A stretch of DNA of 57,278 nt from Candidatus Peregrinibacteria bacterium (GTDB taxonomy: Bacteria > Patescibacteriota > Gracilibacteria > UM-FILTER-43-11). The first letter of the stretch is position 1. The number at the start of each line of letters is the position of its first letter. The stretch lies in assembly GCA_016932495.1 (NCBI GenBank), contig JAFGCR010000025.1, positions 1 to 57,278 on the forward strand, given 5' to 3'. The translations under genes were made by a program, and so were the position numbers. This document shows positions 1 to 9,233 of this stretch, one piece after another. The notes beneath the pieces are model-generated. The model made no database searches. It worked only from the letters and a program-made list of their open reading frames with translations, and was not told the DNA's origin.

Positions 1-1614
1 CGGCACGATTCCGCTGCCCTGGATGCTGTTCTGGTGCGGGGTGAGCCATTCGGCCACGGTGAGCTTAAGACTGGAGGTGTCAGCGAAATAATTGACTTCC
101 TGGACCGTGCCTTTTCCGAAAGAGGTCTCGCCGATAAGGATGGCTTTTCCGTGGTCTTTCAGCGCGCCGGCCACGATCTCGGAAGCGGAAGCACTGCCCT
201 TATTGATCAGGACAACGACCGGGTAATCCTGAAGCTGCCCCTTTCCGCTCGTATACTGGGTAAAGTTGAAGTAGCTGTACCGGATATGGGACGCGACGCT
301 CTGAGGCGGCAAAAAGAAATTCAGCACGCCGATGGCCACATCCAGCAGCCCTCCCGGATTATCCCTTACATCCAGGATCACTCCTTTGATCTTAGGATTA
401 TTGCTGATGATATCCATCACTTCCTGAAGTTTTTCGGGCGCGTTCTGGTTGAAATTGAGGAGCCTGATGTGCATAATATCGCCCTGTCCGACCACTTCGT
501 ATTCAAGCGGTTCGATCACGATGACATCGCGTTTTACTTCGATTACTACGGTCTGCATACTTCTTCTGAGTGTGAGTTTAACGGTCGTTCCGCGCGGGCC
601 TTTGATCCGGTCGACCACTTCATAAAGCGTGGCGCCCTGTGCGTCAAAATCATCCACTTTCAAAACCACATCCCCTGCCCTGACCCCCGCTTTCTGTGCC
701 GGAGAGTCTTTAATGGGGGTGACGATGGTCACAAAGCCGTCATCATCCACGCCAACAAAGGCGCCGATGCCTTCGATCTCTCCGTCAAACTCATCGCTGA
801 AGGCGGAATTCTGTTCCTGGTCCATATAGGCGGAATACGGGTCGCCCAAAGCATCCACCATGCCCCGGATGGCTTCATCCGATAGTTTCTGTGTTTCGAT
901 ATTGTCCAGATCGACATAACTGGAATTGATGATCTCCCAGATGCTGACGATCTTCTGGAGGGAGGGTTCAAAGGTCTGGATGACCATTCTTTGGGAATCC
1001 GCGGTCGTCCTCAGGTCCACCAGGTCCATTTTGTAGATCATCTGAGCCGCTTTGGCGCGGGTGATCCGCCGGTACAGGCCAAAATAATCCTGGCGTTCAG
1101 GCTCCACAACCCCAAGCTCCACGGCCCGCATGACCAGGGCTTTGACATTGCTGTTCTTTTCCACATCCGTGTACGGACTTTTACCGACCCATTGGCGGGG
1201 AATGGGAATGCTCCGTGAATGGAACAGGAGCTCCAGGGCTTCAAAGACGGTCAGTTTTTTATAGGGGTCTATCTTTTGTTCGCGATCACTTAGGACGCCC
1301 AACCGGATCGCGTCCTGAAAGTAAGGCGCGTACCAGGCGCTGTTGTTTGTGTCTTCAAAAGGGAGATTTACTTTTATATTGGTCGTGAAATCCGGATTGT
1401 TGAGCAGAACCAAGTATTTGATAAATTCCGCTTTGGAAATGACCAGGTCCGGCCTGAACAGCTTCTTATCCGGGAAAACCCCGTTCTGGCGCAGGTAATG
1501 GATCGGATAAAAATATTCTGAGTCGCCAGGAATGTCGTCGTATGCAAACGCCGTCGCGTTAAAAATAAACAGGCTGATTAAAAAACCAGCAAGGATTTTT
1601 TTGATCGGATTCAT
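1..1614 (-). CDS. C-terminal processing peptidase (S41 family) with N-terminal SLH-like region and PDZ domain; C-terminus beyond window edge
   Basis: Manual minus-strand translation from ATG at 1614: MNPIKKILAGFLISLFIFNATAFA signal, SLH-like repeats (ISKAEFIKYLVLLN, ITRAKAAQMIYKMD), PDZ (GIGAFVGVDDDGFVTIVTPIKDSPAQKAGVRAGDVVLKVD), catalytic region VVLINKGSASASEIVAGALKDHGKAILIGETSFGKGTVQEV. Open to the window edge, so absent from the ORF track. Confidence 0.93.
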   Translation of the reverse strand, partial: MNPIKKILAGFLISLFIFNATAFAYDDIPGDSEYFYPIHYLRQNGVFPDKKLFRPDLVISKAEFIKYLVLLNNPDFTTNIKVNLPFEDTNNSAWYAPYFQDAIRLGVLSDREQKIDPYKKLTVFEALELLFHSRSIPIPRQWVGKSPYTDVEKNSNVKALVMRAVELGVVEPERQDYFGLYRRITRAKAAQMIYKMDLVDLRTTADSQRMVIQTFEPSLQKIVSIWEIINSSYVDLDNIETQKLSDEAIRGMVDALGDPYSAYMDQEQNSAFSDEFDGEIEGIGAFVGVDDDGFVTIVTPIKDSPAQKAGVRAGDVVLKVDDFDAQGATLYEVVDRIKGPRGTTVKLTLRRSMQTVVIEVKRDVIVIEPLEYEVVGQGDIMHIRLLNFNQNAPEKLQEVMDIISNNPKIKGVILDVRDNPGGLLDVAIGVLNFFLPPQSVASHIRYSYFNFTQYTSGKGQLQDYPVVVLINKGSASASEIVAGALKDHGKAILIGETSFGKGTVQEVNYFADTSSLKLTVAEWLTPHQNSIQGSGIVP

Positions 1615-1641
1615 CAGATTAAAAGCGTTAAGAGATTAAAG

Positions 1642-2889
1642 TTAGATTTTAATACCCGGGACCGGAAATTTAAGACAAAGTGTTTTGACTTCCTCTTTGA
1701 TGTCTGCCAGGGCTTTATCGTCATTGATAACGGACAGGGTGCGGTCGATCCATTCGGCGGTTTTTTCCATTTCCGCCTCTTTCATACCGCGTGTGGTGAT
1801 GGCAGGCGTGCCCATCCGAATGCCGGAGGGATCAAAGGGCGGGCGCGGATCATCCGGGACCGTGTTTTTATTGAGGGTGATCCCCACTTTATCCAATGCC
1901 ACCTGAGCGTCTTTGCCGGAAATCCCCTTGTTGGTCAGGTCCGCCAGAATAAGATGAGTGTCAGTTCCTCCGGAAACCAGCTCAAATCCCCTCTTTTTCA
2001 GTGCTTCGGCCAGATGATGGGCATTTTTTTTCACCTGCATGGCGTATTCTCTGAAAGCCGGCTGGAGCGCTTCCTGGAAAGCCACGGCCTTACCGGCGAT
2101 GGCGTGTTCGTGAGGCCCTCCCTGCAGTCCCGGGAAAACAGCCCTGTCGATTGCTTTTGCGTATTTTTCCTTGCACATGATAATAGCCCCGCGCGGGCCG
2201 CGGAGAGTTTTATGGGTCGTGGTGGTGATGACATCAAAATACGGCACGGGTGATTCCAGTACACCTGCCGCGACTAAGCCGGCCGTGTGTGAGATGTCCG
2301 CCATCGCGATTGCTCCCACTTCATCCGCGATCGCTTTAAACTTTTTCCATTCGATGTCACGCGGGTAAGCCGTGAAACCGGCCACGATCATTTTAGGCTT
2401 ATGCGTCAGGGCAAGCTGGCGCACTTCTTCCATATCCAGCCGCCCGGTTTTTTTATTTACCCCATACTGCACAAAATGATAAGCCCGGCCGGAAAACGCA
2501 ATGGGGAGTCCGTGGGTGATATGACCGCCATGGTCTAGTTTCAGGCCCATTACGGTGTCTCCGAATTCCAGCAGGGCAAAATAAACGGCCGTGTTGGCCG
2601 GAGAACCCGAATAAGGCTGGACATTTACATGTTCCGCGCAAAAGAGTTTTTTAGCCCGGTCGATCGCCAGGTTTTCAATCGTGTCGATGTTTTCCTGGCC
2701 TCCGTAGTAGCGTTTACCAGGGTAGCCTTCGGAATATTTGTTGGTAAGGATCGATCCGCAGGCTTCAAGCACCGCTTCTGACACGTAGTTCTCCGATGGG
2801 ATCAGTTCAATCCCTTCTGACTGCCGTTGTTCCTCCCTTTCAATGGCGCCATAGACCTCGGAATCCTGATTTTTAATAAAATCGTACAT
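1642..2889 (-). CDS. glyA: Serine hydroxymethyltransferase
   Basis: Full-length SHMT with PLP-lysine motif [22 protein letters not shown]. Confidence 0.98.
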   Translation of the reverse strand: MYDFIKNQDSEVYGAIEREEQRQSEGIELIPSENYVSEAVLEACGSILTNKYSEGYPGKRYYGGQENIDTIENLAIDRAKKLFCAEHVNVQPYSGSPANTAVYFALLEFGDTVMGLKLDHGGHITHGLPIAFSGRAYHFVQYGVNKKTGRLDMEEVRQLALTHKPKMIVAGFTAYPRDIEWKKFKAIADEVGAIAMADISHTAGLVAAGVLESPVPYFDVITTTTHKTLRGPRGAIIMCKEKYAKAIDRAVFPGLQGGPHEHAIAGKAVAFQEALQPAFREYAMQVKKNAHHLAEALKKRGFELVSGGTDTHLILADLTNKGISGKDAQVALDKVGITLNKNTVPDDPRPPFDPSGIRMGTPAITTRGMKEAEMEKTAEWIDRTLSVINDDKALADIKEEVKTLCLKFPVPGIKI

Positions 2890-2913
2890 GATCTTAGGGG
2901 TTAAAGGGCAAGT

Positions 2914-3480
2914 TTAAGAATGGCAACGATAAATATTCTGGTCTGTCACAATCAAATCGACTGTTACATCATAGAGGTCTTTAGGGACGTAATCAAGCAC
3001 TTGTTCCTCGTAAGCCAGAGCGATTTTTAAGGCAAAATGGTTTTGGGCAAAATAGCGGTCATAATACCCTTTCCCCATGCCGATCCGGTTCCCCTTTCTG
3101 TCAAAGGCCACTCCCGGGGTGATGATCAGTTCGATTTTATCGTCGTAAACACTGCTCGGTTCTTCATCGATGGGCTCCGGGACGTTTTCATATCCCGATC
3201 TTACATTCAGCGGTGCTTTAACCGGTACGGCCTGAAAATGACTTTTACCCCGGATGACAGGCAGGTAAAGTTGTTTGCTGTCAAGATGTCTTTCGATCAG
3301 CCTGCGGGTATCCGCTTCTCCCTTTACTGAGTAATAAAAAAGGATGTGATGCGCTTTTTTAAAAAGATCCAAAGACTCCAGATTGTCAGCGACCTTGCGG
3401 TCTTTTACTGCACGGGCTTTCGCTGAAAGGCCATTTCTTTTTTTAAGGGCCTTGCTTCTGATTTTGATCTTTTCATCCAT
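2914..3480 (-). CDS. 5-formyltetrahydrofolate cyclo-ligase
   Basis: Motif ITPGVAFDRKGNRIGMGKGYYDRYF; next to glyA. Confidence 0.93.
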   Translation of the reverse strand: MDEKIKIRSKALKKRNGLSAKARAVKDRKVADNLESLDLFKKAHHILFYYSVKGEADTRRLIERHLDSKQLYLPVIRGKSHFQAVPVKAPLNVRSGYENVPEPIDEEPSSVYDDKIELIITPGVAFDRKGNRIGMGKGYYDRYFAQNHFALKIALAYEEQVLDYVPKDLYDVTVDLIVTDQNIYRCHS

Positions 3481-3530
3481 ATTTTAATCGTGCAAGTGGC
3501 AAGTGTGTGTGCAAGGGTTTGATTCAATAG

Positions 3531-3559
3531 CTTGCACTTTAAACTTGCACTTGCACTGG
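3531..3559 (-). repeat. 29-nt spacer repeat (CCARTGCAAGTGCAAGTTTAAAGTGCAAG), copy 1
   Basis: 28/29 identical to 9161..9189 (+); directly downstream of the dnaX stop. Confidence 0.85.
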
Positions 3560-3560
3560 T

Positions 3561-5051
3561 TTATTGTCCAAATACCTCTTTAGCCATCTCGATAACAGAA
3601 GGGATTTCCTCTTTTTTATCCTCTTCTTTAACGGGTTTTAAATCCACTTTTTTCAATTCAAGTCTCAGAGTTACTTTTGAACTCAGTACTTTTTCAAAAG
3701 CTTTCAGTATTTCACCCTGATTCGTGGGTTTAGCTACTTTTTCCATCAGGGTGCTGGATTTAAAAGAAAGATGTAAAATCCCCTTTTCCAGCTTAATCGG
3801 ATCGCTGTCCATAAAGGACATGCGGATAAAGGGAGTTTCGATGTTTTCCGCGACCCGCTGCCAATTTTCTTTCACCGTTTCAATGGTTAAGTCGTCCGGA
3901 TTGGCCGGTTCTTTTTTCTCGGGCTTCTCAGGAAGCGGATCGGAGATTGTACCTGCTGTACCGGCCGCCCTGCCTTCGTGTACGGAAGATCTCTTTTCCC
4001 CCCCCTCCTCTTTCTCGGCCACTGCCTCCTCTGTTTTATTTTCATAACCGCAGGCTTTCATAACCGCGATCTCCAGGGGCAGCTGGGGAATAAGCGCCTG
4101 GTTGATCTGTGATTTGGCGGCAGAAAAGATGTCGATATAGCGGATAATATTCCCTACTTCTTCTTTGTCGTTTAAACCCAACAGCATCTGCTCCCGAAGA
4201 TAGGTGATGAGTTCGCGGCAGAATTGGTTCAGGTCCTGCCCCTGCCCGTTGATCTGATTGATCATCTCAATGGCTTTGGCGGCTTCTTTGTTGAGCAGTG
4301 CTTCAAAGAAAGCCTCGATCATCATATGCCCGGTGATCCCTAAATAAGCCACCACTTCCTGGTAGATCACGGCTCCGTCTATGGTCATCTGTTCAAACAG
4401 GCCGATCGCATCCCTTAAACCCCCGCTGGATATTTTGGCGATCAGTTCTAATGCGTCGGGTTCGGCCTGTACTTTTTCCTGATCCGCAATATATTCGAGC
4501 CGTTTGACAATAGCCTCTTTGGAGATCCGCTTGAAGCTGAACTGCTGACAGCGGGAAATAATGGTCTCCGGGATTTTATGGAATTCAGTGGTGGCCAGGA
4601 TGAAATAAGCGTGCGAAGGAGGCTCTTCAAGTGTTTTTAAAAGCGCGTTGAACGCCTCTTTGGTGAGCATGTGGACTTCATCGATGATGTAGATCTTGGC
4701 GCTCCCCTGATTGGGGGCAAACATGATCTTGTCCCGGAGTTCACGGATCTCATCGATTCCCCGGTTGCTGGCGGCGTCGATCTCAATGAGATCCACCATC
4801 CGGCCTGTCAGAATGCCTTCGCAGTTCTCGCATCGGTTACAGGGTTCGGAACCTTCCTGCAGATCCGTGCAGTTCAGGCTTTTTGCCAGTATACGCGCCA
4901 GAGACGTCTTCCCGGTTCCCCGCGGGCCTGAAAAAAGATAAGCGTGCGTGAGGGAATGATGCCTGATGGCATTTTTAAGAGTCGCCACAATATGGTCCTG
5001 TCCGACGACCGACTTAAAATCCTGAGGCCTGTATTTTAAATAAAGAGACAT
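3561..5051 (-). CDS. dnaX: DNA polymerase III subunit gamma/tau
   Basis: MSLYLKYRPQDFKSVVGQDHIVATLKNAI, GPRGTGKTSLARILAK Walker A, four-Cys zinc module, IYIIDEVHMLTKEAFNALLKTLEEPP. Confidence 0.98.
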   Translation of the reverse strand: MSLYLKYRPQDFKSVVGQDHIVATLKNAIRHHSLTHAYLFSGPRGTGKTSLARILAKSLNCTDLQEGSEPCNRCENCEGILTGRMVDLIEIDAASNRGIDEIRELRDKIMFAPNQGSAKIYIIDEVHMLTKEAFNALLKTLEEPPSHAYFILATTEFHKIPETIISRCQQFSFKRISKEAIVKRLEYIADQEKVQAEPDALELIAKISSGGLRDAIGLFEQMTIDGAVIYQEVVAYLGITGHMMIEAFFEALLNKEAAKAIEMINQINGQGQDLNQFCRELITYLREQMLLGLNDKEEVGNIIRYIDIFSAAKSQINQALIPQLPLEIAVMKACGYENKTEEAVAEKEEGGEKRSSVHEGRAAGTAGTISDPLPEKPEKKEPANPDDLTIETVKENWQRVAENIETPFIRMSFMDSDPIKLEKGILHLSFKSSTLMEKVAKPTNQGEILKAFEKVLSSKVTLRLELKKVDLKPVKEEDKKEEIPSVIEMAKEVFGQ

Positions 5052-5241
5052 GGTTTATTTGGTTGTAGTTGTGGTTGTGGCGGTTGGTCTTTTATATTAC
5101 CACAACTTTCGATTATACCGGTACCAGCAACCATCACTATACCTAACAACTATATTATCGGGTAAAACCAGCTTAACAAAACTCCTTTTTATTTACAATT
5201 CGGTTTGCTAGAATAAACGGGCTTTTTGTTTTAAAAATCCT

Positions 5242-5808
5242 ATGAGAAAGACGGTCTGCTATTTTTTTATTTTATTTTCTTTCCTGATCCTGGCTGGATG
5301 CAGTCCCGCTGATCAGGAGCCGCGGCCTGTGCTCGGGGATCCCGGGGCATCGGTTCTGGTGGAGGAATTTTCAGATTTTGAGTGCCCGGCCTGCGGGCAG
5401 GTGGGGCCGGCTCTTGAACAGCTGATCCGCCTGAATCCTGACTTAGCCCGTCTTGAATTTCATCATTTTCCCCTCTCTTACCATCAAAATGCCTTCCGGG
5501 CGGCTGAAGCGGCGGAATGTGCCGCCGACCAGGGGAAATTCTGGGAATTTTCTGAACTTAATTTTAAAAACCAGAAAAACCTTACCGATGACGCCCTTAA
5601 ATCCTTTGCCGATTATTTAAAACTGGACCGCACATCTTTTGACACCTGTTTTGACGGCAATGAAAAACGGGCAAGGATCAAAGCGGATATCCAGGAGGGC
5701 CTGCGGCGCCAGCTTTCTTATACTCCTTCCCTTTATGTGAACGGACAGCTGGTCCAGTGGGGCGGCGCGGAGGAATTTGACGCTTATTTAAAAAGTCTTA
5801 AGGAGTAA
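5242..5808 (+). CDS. DsbA-like thioredoxin-fold lipoprotein
   Basis: Lipobox LILAGC; EEFSDFECPACGQVGP active site; C-terminal TPSLYVNGQLV. Confidence 0.88.
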   Translation: MRKTVCYFFILFSFLILAGCSPADQEPRPVLGDPGASVLVEEFSDFECPACGQVGPALEQLIRLNPDLARLEFHHFPLSYHQNAFRAAEAAECAADQGKFWEFSELNFKNQKNLTDDALKSFADYLKLDRTSFDTCFDGNEKRARIKADIQEGLRRQLSYTPSLYVNGQLVQWGGAEEFDAYLKSLKE

Positions 5809-5853
5809 AGCCCTAAGTCTTCTGTCTTCAGCTTATAGCTTAGGGCTTAAAAC

Positions 5854-7251
5854 TTATGACTTATGACTGTTAGAATATCGCTGTTCCTTCTCCCGGTATT
5901 CCATCACCACCGGCGTGCCGGTAAAGCCGAATGCTTCACGCAGGCGGTTTTCGAAGTAACGCATATAAGAAAAGTGGAAATATTTTTTCTTATTCACAAA
6001 CAGCACAAACCGGGGGGGCTTAACATCCGTCTGTGTCACATAAAACAATTTTGGTGAAATGTTTTTGGTGCCCGTGGGCTTATGTTTTTCCACGATATTT
6101 TCCACAAAATGATTGAGTTTGGCCGTCGGGATACGCTTTTGGCGCTCCTGGATGATGGTGTCCAGCTGGTCGAAGATCTGGCCGAGGTTTTTTTTGGTCA
6201 CTGCCGAGGTGAAGATGACCGGCGCCCAGGAAAGGAAAGGAAATTTTTTCTGAAGGTGGCTGATATACGCCGCCCTCCGCTCTTCTTCCGGCTGGTCCTG
6301 GTCTTTTTTCAGGTCCCATTTATTTGCCAAAAGGATCAGCCCCTTGTTTTCTTTTAAGATTGTGTTTGCGATCTGCTGGTCCTGATGGCTTATCTCTTTA
6401 TTGCTGTCTATCACCAACAGTGCCACATCACAGCGTTCTATGGAAGAAAGCGTGCGCAGAATACTGAAGTGCTCGATACCCGTGCCCACTTTGCCGCGCC
6501 GGCGCATGCCGGCCGTGTCGATAAAATTATAATCTTTGCCCTTGTGCCGGATCAGTGTGTCGGTGCTGTCACGTGTGGTGTGTGGGGTGTCGGAGACAAT
6601 CAGTTTTTCCTGGTTTAAAAGGGCGTTGATGATAGAGGATTTTCCCACATTCGTCTTGCCCACCAGAGCAATGCTGAGATGATTTTCTTCAAACTGTTCA
6701 GCCGTCTTGTAGGATTTATCTTTTTTAGTCAGAAAATGTCGTTCTTTCAGATGGCTGACTATTTCGTTCATCAGGTGGTCGATTCCTGTATTATGCAATG
6801 CTGAAATGGCGAGGGGGCTTCCCAGCCCCAGTTCATAAAAATGAGCCAGACCGCTTTCCTCTATGATCTGATCACATTTGTTAATGATCAGCAGTATGGG
6901 TTTTTTAGCCAATTCCTTACGCAGTAATTCAGCGGCTTTGAAGTCATAGCCCGACAGATCTTCCTTAAAACTGACCATGAACAGGATCAGGTCGGATTCT
7001 TCGATAGCAATACGGGCCTGTTTCTGTATGTCGTCTTCAATGGTCGTATCCTCCTTTTTTTCAAACTCCAATCCGCCGGTGTCCACCAGAAAAAAGTCCA
7101 TTTCAGGATGGCCGATCTTGTAAAAAATACGGTCACGGGTGGTGCCCGCCTCTTCAGTGGTGATGGCAATGCGGGAGCCGGCCAGCCGGTTGAAAAAAGT
7201 AGATTTACCCACATTCGGCTTACCGATGATGGTGACGATAGGGACTTTCAT
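5854..7251 (-). CDS. der: Ribosome biogenesis GTPase Der (EngA)
   Basis: Two GTPase domains (GKPNVGKSTFFNRL and GKTNVGKSSIINALL) plus C-terminal KH-like domain. Confidence 0.98.
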   Translation of the reverse strand: MKVPIVTIIGKPNVGKSTFFNRLAGSRIAITTEEAGTTRDRIFYKIGHPEMDFFLVDTGGLEFEKKEDTTIEDDIQKQARIAIEESDLILFMVSFKEDLSGYDFKAAELLRKELAKKPILLIINKCDQIIEESGLAHFYELGLGSPLAISALHNTGIDHLMNEIVSHLKERHFLTKKDKSYKTAEQFEENHLSIALVGKTNVGKSSIINALLNQEKLIVSDTPHTTRDSTDTLIRHKGKDYNFIDTAGMRRRGKVGTGIEHFSILRTLSSIERCDVALLVIDSNKEISHQDQQIANTILKENKGLILLANKWDLKKDQDQPEEERRAAYISHLQKKFPFLSWAPVIFTSAVTKKNLGQIFDQLDTIIQERQKRIPTAKLNHFVENIVEKHKPTGTKNISPKLFYVTQTDVKPPRFVLFVNKKKYFHFSYMRYFENRLREAFGFTGTPVVMEYREKEQRYSNSHKS

Positions 7252-7390
7252 GATTAAAAAAACTGAGGTCTTAAAAAGCTGAGGAACTTATGAACCCTGT
7301 GAACCATCGGTTCTTCCGTTCTTCGTTTTGTCAGTTCCTGGATGGCAACGATTGACCTACTAGGTAACGGGTCTTCGTCAGACATTGAAA

Positions 7391-7597
7391 TTAGCTGTAA
7401 AATTGCTGTTTAGCTTTTCGGGAGCGGTGGCCGGCGCGCATAACGGCAGCGGCCCGGACAAACTTTTTAGTGGGTTGCCGCTTATGAAAACGTTCCTGTT
7501 TAGCCTTTAAGATCAGCCGGCTGCGCTGAACGACCTGCTTGAAACGGTTGATAAGCCGTTCATTGCTTTCGCCTTGTTTTTTAGTCGCGTAAATCAT
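7391..7597 (-). CDS. rpsU: Small ribosomal subunit protein bS21
   Basis: Short basic protein GESNERLINRFKQVVQRSRLI...KRQPTKKFVRAAAVMRAGHRSRKAK. Confidence 0.85.
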   Translation of the reverse strand: MIYATKKQGESNERLINRFKQVVQRSRLILKAKQERFHKRQPTKKFVRAAAVMRAGHRSRKAKQQFYS

Positions 7598-7735
7598 TAA
7601 ACCTCCTTTAGTTGGTTAGTTAAAGCCCAATTATTTTACCTAAGTTCAGTGAAAAAGCAAATGTTTCTTTCTTTTCCTTTCCCCTTTTCTTTCTTACCCC
7701 CCAATAGAATTGGGGCCCCAGGGGAAAATAAAAGT

Positions 7736-7768
7736 AAAACACTAAGGTGAGGGATGGTGTTCGCAAAC
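7736..7768 (+). repeat. Left arm of an imperfect ~33-bp inverted repeat flanking CDS 7824..8636
   Basis: AAAACACTAAGGTGAGGGATGGTGTTCGCAAAC, against reverse complement of 8668..8700 (AAAACATTAAGGTGAGATGGTGTTCTCGCGAAC). Confidence 0.8.
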
Positions 7769-7823
7769 TAAAAAGCTTTTGAACCCCACCACTCACTTCA
7801 TTTGTTCATCGTAAGGGTGTAGG

Positions 7824-8636
7824 TTACAGCTTTTTGGCTGCCTTTCTGGCGCGCCGTTCAGCGTCCTTCATGAGGGCGAGATATGTCCGGATGAGCTTAG
7901 GGTCACCGCGTTCCAGCTGTCTCATGGCCCAGAGGAAATTGTTTAACTCACCATCAAGCCAGTAAGTTGAAGGATTTTTAATCTTAGCCTTAAAATCTCT
8001 CTTAAGGATTTCGATCAGTTTTTCCTTCATCCTCTCTTCACAATCCCTATCGGGGCAGTATTTTACAATGTCCTTGTATGCGCTCAGGAGGAGGCGGCCT
8101 TTTTCGCTTTTTTCATTTGCTTTCAGCGCAATCCGCACAATAGCTCGTGCTTCTTTCAGCTTTTCTGCGTACAGGTTCAGCATCTGCTTGATCTGCTTAT
8201 CGGACATTGGCTTATGACCGCCATAAAGCCCATCTGGAACCTCTTTCCTGGCATACAGGATCATTTCCGGAATGACTTTTGGGGCAACCCGTTTGTAAAT
8301 TGCCCTGAGTGTAATTGAAGACCTCATGTTGGCGGCGGCATCCAGAAATTTTTCCCGTAAATTGCAGTTTGCAACTGAATTCCAGGATTTCGATTCCGGA
8401 TAACCCTTTGCTTCGCTGATGAGAAAATGAGCTCTGGTAAGATAAGAGAGCCTTGCGGCATTATCAACCACGCTCATTTCATCCGATTCCGATGACATGT
8501 TAATACCATCGACCAGAGCTGCTGCTATCCATCTTGCTGTCTTGTCACCGATGATCTCAATGGCTTCATCGGCCAAGCTGGTGACTGCAAACACAGCCAC
8601 GATCACGATTACAACTACTCTTGTTACTTTTCCCAT
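7824..8636 (-). CDS. Hypothetical exported/membrane-anchored protein
   Basis: N-terminal hydrophobic segment VTRVVVIVIVAVFAVTSLA; upstream AAGGAG; no family recognised. Confidence 0.7.
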   Translation of the reverse strand: MGKVTRVVVIVIVAVFAVTSLADEAIEIIGDKTARWIAAALVDGINMSSESDEMSVVDNAARLSYLTRAHFLISEAKGYPESKSWNSVANCNLREKFLDAAANMRSSITLRAIYKRVAPKVIPEMILYARKEVPDGLYGGHKPMSDKQIKQMLNLYAEKLKEARAIVRIALKANEKSEKGRLLLSAYKDIVKYCPDRDCEERMKEKLIEILKRDFKAKIKNPSTYWLDGELNNFLWAMRQLERGDPKLIRTYLALMKDAERRARKAAKKL

Positions 8637-8667
8637 CTAGAATCTCCTTAGGGTTAATTTTTTATCC

Positions 8668-8700
8668 GTTCGCGAGAACACCATCTCACCTTAATGTTTT
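8668..8700 (-). repeat. Right arm of the inverted repeat flanking CDS 7824..8636
   Basis: See 7736..7768. Confidence 0.8.
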
Positions 8701-8860
8701 GTTATCATCGGATTTTAAAAGAACAGACTGAAATTTTACTATATTTTTCCAAATTTGTCAATAAAATATTTCGAGTTTCGGATTTCGATATTCGGATTTT
8801 AAAGCCATAAGGGTTATGATAAACTGCACTTACGTAATTTATCATTTAAAATCAAAAACT

Positions 8861-9157
8861 ATGGGTTTCATGGATAAGGCCAAGGACTTGTACAAGCTCC
8901 AGAAACAGGCCAAAGAGATCAAAAAACAGCTTAAAAACATCCATATCGAAGCGGAAGCAGATGGTGTGACGGTGGTGTGCGACGGCGAACAGCATTTTAT
9001 GGAGGCAAAGGTGGATGAGGCACTTTTATCCGACAGTAAAAAATTAGAGAAAGCCTTTGTGGAAGCGGCCAATAAAGCTATTAAAAAATCCCAGCTCATC
9101 GGTGCGGAAAAGATGAAAGACGTGATGGGGGGGTTTGGTGGAATGTTTGGACAGTAA
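8861..9157 (+). CDS. ybaB: YbaB/EbfC family nucleoid-associated protein
   Basis: MGFMDKAKDLYKLQKQAKEIKKQLKNIHIEAEADGVTVVCDGEQHFMEAKVDE; start moved downstream of the ORF-track start. Confidence 0.88.
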   Translation: MGFMDKAKDLYKLQKQAKEIKKQLKNIHIEAEADGVTVVCDGEQHFMEAKVDEALLSDSKKLEKAFVEAANKAIKKSQLIGAEKMKDVMGGFGGMFGQ

Positions 9158-9160
9158 AAA

Positions 9161-9189
9161 CCAATGCAAGTGCAAGTTTAAAGTGCAAG
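9161..9189 (+). repeat. 29-nt spacer repeat, copy 2
   Basis: CCAATGCAAGTGCAAGTTTAAAGTGCAAG, directly downstream of the ybaB stop; 28/29 identical to 3531..3559 (-). Confidence 0.85.
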
Positions 9190-9233
9190 TATATACCCCT
9201 TGCACATGCACTTACACCTTGCACTTTTAAAGT

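Noticed and set aside
34-885. 283-aa plus-strand ORF
   Set aside because: Antisense to the S41 peptidase, which is recognised by motifs on the minus strand.
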